Positions 60,334 through 64,000 of a stretch of 64,000 nt of DNA are shown here, one piece after another. A model generated the notes under the pieces. The model made no database searches and was not told where the DNA came from. It worked only from the letters and a program-made list of their open reading frames with translations. Positions within the stretch are counted from its first letter, which is position 1. Every line of letters starts with the position of its first letter. The DNA is taken from contig JALENN010000010.1 in assembly GCA_022767745.1 (NCBI GenBank), forward strand, positions 62,001-126,000. The letters run 5' to 3'. This DNA comes from Alistipes sp. Lineage in GTDB: Bacteria; Bacteroidota; Bacteroidia; Bacteroidales; Rikenellaceae. A program made the position numbers and the translations under genes.

Positions 60334-61581
60334 ATGCGTACGGCGATTCTCTGGGCCGCTACAATAGTGCTCGCCGCGGCAGTCAAGGCCCCGGCACAGG
60401 AGAATCGCACCGTTGCCGATACGCTGTACCGCCCCACGGCCGTAACGTCTCGCAGCATATACGGCGATCCTACAAACTACGCTGCCGTACGCGCCCAGCT
60501 CGACAAGGCGTCGCGTCCCACATTCGGCCAGCGCGTGACCGAGCGGCTGCGGCGGCCGCTCATAGCCTCTTCGCCCGCCGACAATCTCGACATTTCGGCT
60601 ACGGCAGGCATCGGTTACACGCAGGAGACGGGACTGGCCGTCGCGGCCGTGGCCACGGGTCTTTTCCGCACCGATCCGCACGATACACTGGCGCCGCAGT
60701 CCGACATCAGGCTTGCAGCCTCGGTCTCGGTGACGGGATTCTACCGCATGGACACAGGCGGCAATCTCCTGTGGCGGCGCGGACGTCACCGCCTGACATG
60801 GAACGTCGACATCGGGTTGCTTCCCGTAAGGTTCTGGGGCCTTGGATATGAAGCCGCCGACGTCAACCCGTACACCCGATATACGCATAAGTCGCAAAAT
60901 GCCTCCGTCGAGTACTCGGCCCGCATAGCAGGTCCGTTTTCCGCGGGTGTGAGCCTCGACCTGCGGCATGCCGCAGCCACTGGCCTCGACGATACGGGGC
61001 AACGCTATCTCGCCGCACAAAGCCAGCCGCGCAATGCCATCACCACGGGCATTGGCATTACCGCCCGCTTCGACACGCGCGACGACAGGACAAGCGCCAC
61101 ACGGGGCGTTTACCTGGCCCTGCTCACCGAGATGCGCCCGCGCGCTCTGGGCAACTGCGGCACAACGCTGTGGCACATAACGGCCACGGCCGACTGGTAC
61201 CACCCGCTGTGGCGCGATGCGGTTGTGGCGTTGGACCTCTACGCCGATCTGTGGTCGTCGGCCACGCCGTGGCTCTTCTGGCCGTCGCTCGGAGGAGCGT
61301 CGCGCCTGCGCGGCTACTACGCGGGACGATACACCGACCGCAAGATGGTCACGGCACAGGTCGAACTGCGACAACACATATACGGACCGATAGGAGTATG
61401 CCTGTGGGGCGGCGCGGCCAACGTCTGCTCCTCGCACAAACTTTTCGACTGGTCGGAGATACTGCCCAACGGCGGTCTCGGCGTGCGGCTCGCACTCGGA
61501 CAAAAGACCGCCCTCAGAATAGACTACGGATTCGGCCGCCGCTCCAACGGCCTTGTCATAAACGTAAACGAAGCGTTTTAA
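60334..61581 (+). CDS. Omp85/BamA-like outer membrane beta-barrel without POTRA domains
   Basis: 415 aa. A signal peptide (about residues 1-21) and a disordered ~60 residues precede a beta-barrel made of alternating strands. The family hallmark of the L6 loop is seen in GGASRLRGYYAGRYTDRKM (V/L-R-G-Y/F motif), and the C-terminus ends in NEAF with a terminal aromatic residue, as required by the BAM machine. There is no room for POTRA domains before the barrel, so it resembles the stand-alone bacterial surface antigen barrels of Bacteroidetes. The role could be in secretion or lipid handling. Second gene of the operon, 12 nt before the transferase. Confidence 0.82.
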   Translation: MRTAILWAATIVLAAAVKAPAQENRTVADTLYRPTAVTSRSIYGDPTNYAAVRAQLDKASRPTFGQRVTERLRRPLIASSPADNLDISATAGIGYTQETGLAVAAVATGLFRTDPHDTLAPQSDIRLAASVSVTGFYRMDTGGNLLWRRGRHRLTWNVDIGLLPVRFWGLGYEAADVNPYTRYTHKSQNASVEYSARIAGPFSAGVSLDLRHAAATGLDDTGQRYLAAQSQPRNAITTGIGITARFDTRDDRTSATRGVYLALLTEMRPRALGNCGTTLWHITATADWYHPLWRDAVVALDLYADLWSSATPWLFWPSLGGASRLRGYYAGRYTDRKMVTAQVELRQHIYGPIGVCLWGGAANVCSSHKLFDWSEILPNGGLGVRLALGQKTALRIDYGFGRRSNGLVINVNEAF

Positions 61582-61593
61582 CGGAGTACCGAG

Positions 61594-63276
61594 ATGATGA
61601 AAAACAACATAAAATACAACCCCACGGCCCTCGCCGCAGCCTACATTGCGGCGCTAATGCTGCCCGTGGCTATACTGGCCTACACCGAGGGCAACCCCCT
61701 GTGGGCGACCGTTGCCGGCATACTGCTCCCGCTGGGTGCATACACCGTCTTTGCGGCCCTGGCGCGGCGGTCGGGTGTGATGATATGGTGCGGATTCCTG
61801 TTCATATTCCTCAGCGCCTTCCAGATCGTGCTGTCGTATCTGTTCGGCAACTCGATCATCGCCACCGACATGTTCCTCAATCTCGCCACCACCAACCCGG
61901 GCGAGGCGACCGAACTGCTGAGCAACATCTACCCGTCGGTTATAGCCGTGTGCATAGTCTACATACCTCTGCTGTGGCTTGCCACGCTGCACATACGCCG
62001 CCGTATCGAGCTGCGGTCGGCCACGCGGCGCGCCATGCTGCGAACGGGCGGCGGCATCATGGCCGCAGGTATCGTCGTGCTGCTGCTCGGATGCCGCGGC
62101 GAAGTGCGCCACGTGCTGCGCGACGAGGTATTCCCCGTAAACGTATGCTACAACATGGGGCTCAGCGTGTCCGAAATGCACCGTATAGACCACTACGAAG
62201 ACACGTCGGCCGGCTTCGCCTACGAGGCGCGCCACATCAACCCCGAGAGCGGCACGCGCGAGATCTATGTCCTCATCATTGGCGAGGCATCGCGCGCAGC
62301 CAGCTGGCAGCTATACGGATACGACCGCGACACCAATCCCGAGCTGTCGAAGATGAACGACATAGCCGTCTTCCGCAACGTGCTGACGCAGAGCAACACC
62401 ACCCACAAGAGCGTGCCGATGATACTGTCGTCGGTGCACACCTCGGAGCACGACGAGCTCTACCGCCGCAGGGGGCTGCCGCAGCTATTCAACGAGGCGG
62501 GCTTCTCGACCTACTTCATATCGAACCAGTCGCCGCAGGGAGCCATGATCGACAACCTTGCCCACGATGCCAAGCACGTTATCTACATCGACTCGCCCCG
62601 CTACGACATGCAAATGGTCGAGCACGTACAGCGAGCCATCAAGGAGGATCCCTCCGACCGGCTCTTCTTCATCCTTCACTCCTACGGCTCGCACTTCAGC
62701 TACCACCAGCGCTATCCGCGCAAGTATGCCACCTTCCTGCCCGACGACGACGTGGCCATAAACCCGCGCAACATGGACAAGATACGCAACGCGTACGACA
62801 ACTCGATCGTCTACACCGACCACGTCATAGCCGAGATGATACGCACGCTCGCCGGCGAAGATGCCTGCAGTGCGCTCTTCTACTGTGCCGACCACGGCGA
62901 GGACCTCTTCGACAAGTGCGACAAGCGGTTCCTGCACGCCTCGCCGCGGGTGACATATTACCAGCTGCATGTGGCATCGCTGGCTTGGTTCTCGCCCGAC
63001 TACAACCGACTGCATGGCGACAAGGTGCAGGCCGCACGGCAGAACTGCTTCGCCCCGGCCACAAGCTACTCGGTCTTCCACACTGTGGCCGACATGGCAT
63101 CGATAACATCACGCTACTGCAACGAGAAAGCTTCGCTGCTAAGCCCCGACTTCGATTACAACGCCACGCGATACTATCTCAACGACCACAACGTCGCCGT
63201 ACCGCTCGACTACGACATCGGCATCGACGCCATGCAGCGCGACAACTTCGCACGCATGGGCATAATGCTGCCGTAG
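61594..63276 (+). CDS. Phosphoethanolamine transferase (EptA/CptA-like, sulfatase fold)
   Basis: 560 aa inner-membrane enzyme with a periplasmic catalytic domain. Four to five N-terminal helices (about 10-165) are followed by an alkaline-phosphatase-like domain: metal-binding Glu in VLIIGEASRAASWQLYGY (about 231), nucleophile Thr in TQSNTTHKSVPMIL (about 269-270, 38-39 residues after the Glu, as in EptA), and metal ligands in FYCADHGEDLFD (about 433). It should transfer phosphoethanolamine from phosphatidylethanolamine to lipid A, core sugars or another glycan. Such modification alters polymyxin sensitivity. It is the third gene of the operon. The acceptor is not known. Confidence 0.88.
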   Translation: MMKNNIKYNPTALAAAYIAALMLPVAILAYTEGNPLWATVAGILLPLGAYTVFAALARRSGVMIWCGFLFIFLSAFQIVLSYLFGNSIIATDMFLNLATTNPGEATELLSNIYPSVIAVCIVYIPLLWLATLHIRRRIELRSATRRAMLRTGGGIMAAGIVVLLLGCRGEVRHVLRDEVFPVNVCYNMGLSVSEMHRIDHYEDTSAGFAYEARHINPESGTREIYVLIIGEASRAASWQLYGYDRDTNPELSKMNDIAVFRNVLTQSNTTHKSVPMILSSVHTSEHDELYRRRGLPQLFNEAGFSTYFISNQSPQGAMIDNLAHDAKHVIYIDSPRYDMQMVEHVQRAIKEDPSDRLFFILHSYGSHFSYHQRYPRKYATFLPDDDVAINPRNMDKIRNAYDNSIVYTDHVIAEMIRTLAGEDACSALFYCADHGEDLFDKCDKRFLHASPRVTYYQLHVASLAWFSPDYNRLHGDKVQAARQNCFAPATSYSVFHTVADMASITSRYCNEKASLLSPDFDYNATRYYLNDHNVAVPLDYDIGIDAMQRDNFARMGIMLP

Positions 63277-63296
63277 GCGGCAGGGGGCAAAGACAA

Positions 63297-63339
63297 AAAC
63301 GAAGCGAGGGAAGTTCGATGAACTCCCCTCGCTTCGTTT
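63297..63339. terminator. Bidirectional hairpin terminator
   Basis: A perfect 14-bp stem (63297-63310 with 63326-63339) plus an inner 4-bp stem lies between the transferase gene and the convergent small histone-like gene. Confidence 0.85.
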
Positions 63340-63353
63340 CGTAAGATGCGGGA

Positions 63354-63530
63354 CTACTTCTTGGCCTCGTCAACCGACAACTTGCGGAAATCCTTGAGAA
63401 GCTTCGTCAGCTCCAGAGCGGCCTTACGGGCACGCACACCGGCAGCCTTGTTATTTTTCTCAATCTGAGCATTCGCATTCGACGAGAAAGCCTCGTACTG
63501 AGCTGCGATCTGATCTATCAACGTTTTCAT
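63354..63530 (-). CDS. Histone H1-like protein Hc1 family
   Basis: 58 aa. It starts MKTLIDQIAAQYEAFSSNAN and ends RKLSVDEAKK. The central AGVRARKAALELTKLLKDFR is the core of the Hc1 (PF07432) family, small basic helical proteins common in Bacteroidetes that resemble chlamydial histone H1. It probably binds DNA and helps compact the nucleoid. It is too short for common length cut-offs. The ATG at 63530 follows a consensus promoter; the stop TAG at 63354 is followed by the shared hairpin. Confidence 0.88.
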   Translation of the reverse strand: MKTLIDQIAAQYEAFSSNANAQIEKNNKAAGVRARKAALELTKLLKDFRKLSVDEAKK

Positions 63531-63564
63531 AGCAATTTATTTGTTTAATGGTTTGATCTTTGTG

Positions 63565-63572
63565 CAAATATA
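63565..63572 (-). promoter_or_regulatory. Histone-like gene promoter, -7 element
   Basis: Minus strand TATATTTG, exact consensus, 34 nt before the ATG; the -33 TTTG may lie at 63590-63593. Confidence 0.6.
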
Positions 63573-63664
63573 CAAAAATTTCCAACAACCAAACAATTTT
63601 GTCGAAAAAACGGACATGAACCCGACCCGCAGGCCAAACAATCATTCAATCTGACACATATGCC

Positions 63665-63703
63665 AAAAAGCGGCCTTTTGCCGCCACCGGCACAGAAGGC
63701 CGC
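63665..63703 (-). terminator. Orphan terminator-like hairpin
   Basis: An 8-bp stem (63670-63677 with 63696-63703) with an inner GCCG/CGGC stem is followed on the minus strand by TTTTT. No minus-strand gene lies immediately upstream of it in the window. Confidence 0.5.
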
Positions 63704-63843
63704 ATTACATGCGCCGCCACGCCTCGAAACCGTTACTGCAGTAAAGGATTTTTCACCCATTCACCCCACCCCGACACCTGCGGCACGGCAACGCCGCCGC
63801 GGCAAAAAATGCCACACGAGAGATGCCGCTCGCCTATTATTCG

Positions 63844-63852
63844 TATCTTTAC
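63844..63852 (+). promoter_or_regulatory. Possible promoter of the FeoB-associated-type gene, -7 element
   Basis: TATCTTTAC, a TAnnTTTAC variant, 21 nt before the ATG. Confidence 0.4.
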
Positions 63853-63873
63853 GACGACAAAAAACATCCTACC

Positions 63874-64000
63874 ATGAACTGGCAAGAGACAGCAGTCGCC
63901 GCAATAGGCATCATCGCAGCCGCCATAGCCATTCGCGCCATCGTGCGCGGCATAAAGACACGCCGATACTCTTCGTGTGCCTCGTGCTCCGACACGACGT
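63874..64000 (+). CDS. FeoB-associated Cys-rich membrane protein type (N-terminal part)
   Basis: The first 42 codons, cut by the window end. A start MNWQETAVAAIGIIAAAIAI gives one membrane helix, then a basic stretch (RGIKTRR) and a Cys pair in SSCASCSD. This is the layout of the short FeoB-associated Cys-rich membrane proteins (about 50-70 aa). These usually follow feoB, but no feoB precedes it here: upstream is a divergent gene, and it seems to have its own promoter. The family call is tentative because the end is missing. Confidence 0.6.
   Translation, partial: MNWQETAVAAIGIIAAAIAIRAIVRGIKTRRYSSCASCSDTT

Larger units (their letters stand above)
63531..63873. other. Intergenic region histone-like / FeoB-associated-type gene
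   Basis: 343 bases. It contains the histone-like promoter (63565-63572), a minus-strand terminator-like hairpin (63665-63703), a GC-rich structured stretch near 63775-63815 and a -7 variant at 63844-63852. No protein frame in between looks real. Confidence 0.6.

Noticed and set aside
63545..63760. A 71-codon Cys-rich minus-strand frame upstream of the histone-like gene
   Set aside because: It overlaps the orphan terminator and the histone-like promoter. The Cys residues come from GC-rich non-coding sequence.

Overview
The window looks like chromosomal core DNA of a GC-rich Bacteroidales, most likely Alistipes or a close Rikenellaceae relative. Evidence for this: Bacteroidetes-type promoters (-33 TTTG / -7 TAnnTTTG) sit before most transcription units. 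The primary sigma factor is the short Bacteroidetes form (286 aa). Bacteroidetes-typical proteins are present (DUF3276/PUR-type protein, small histone H1-like protein, LysM-periplasmic-binding fusion, TlpA-like lipoprotein, GH95). Coding GC is high with strong C/G third-position bias. The genus is an inference. No rRNA, tRNA, CRISPR array, insertion sequence, prophage or integrase was seen.

Layout. 1-10.1 kb: the end of an outer-membrane efflux gene, a membrane pyrophosphatase (-), an acyl-CoA reductase/aminotransferase pair (+), and a four-gene TolC-HlyD-ABC2-ABC2 export operon (-). 10.3-13.4 kb: metallophosphoesterase (-), CapA-like protein (+), rubrerythrin (-). 13.6-27.3 kb: mostly + strand housekeeping: ettA-hisS-S41 protease, DUF3276, mnmA, VTT protein-aroE, serine hydrolase-dnaE-trxA. 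27.3-39.5 kb: - strand: GH95 fucosidase, htpG, then a long compact operon nucleoside phosphorylase-dnaN-DEDDh exonuclease-LysM/PBP protein-rex-ribF-thioesterase-YhhN. 39.6-46.2 kb: glmM-M20 dipeptidase, cysM, a PliI-like lysozyme-inhibitor lipoprotein, alkaline phosphatase (-), ung. 46.3-50.9 kb (-): a large TlpA-type lipoprotein, rpoD, glyA. 51.4-58.1 kb (+): a complete L-rhamnose operon rhaB-rhaA-fucO-rhaT-rhaD-rhaR. 58.2-64 kb: low-molecular-weight phosphatase and methyltransferase (-), a three-gene envelope operon (YtfJ-like protein, Omp85-type barrel, phosphoethanolamine transferase; +), a histone H1-like gene of 58 aa (-) and the start of a FeoB-associated-type small membrane protein (+).

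How it works together. Rhamnose is imported by RhaT, isomerised by RhaA, phosphorylated by RhaB and split by RhaD. FucO reduces the lactaldehyde produced, and the AraC-type regulator closes the operon. A direct repeat at the expected -33 position of the rhaB promoter is a candidate site for that regulator. The replication parts (dnaE, dnaN, proofreading-type exonuclease) lie in two separate operons. Most transcription units are bounded by perfect 12-14 bp hairpins.

The points most worth checking are: the PliI-like lipoprotein, whose promoter -33 box sits in the preceding terminator loop; RibF without a recognisable flavokinase domain; the YtfJ-barrel-phosphoethanolamine transferase operon; the rhaB operator candidate; a perfect 11-bp palindrome before ribF; and a recurrent TAnnTTTAC variant of the -7 element. 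I did not find a large system that is clearly novel.
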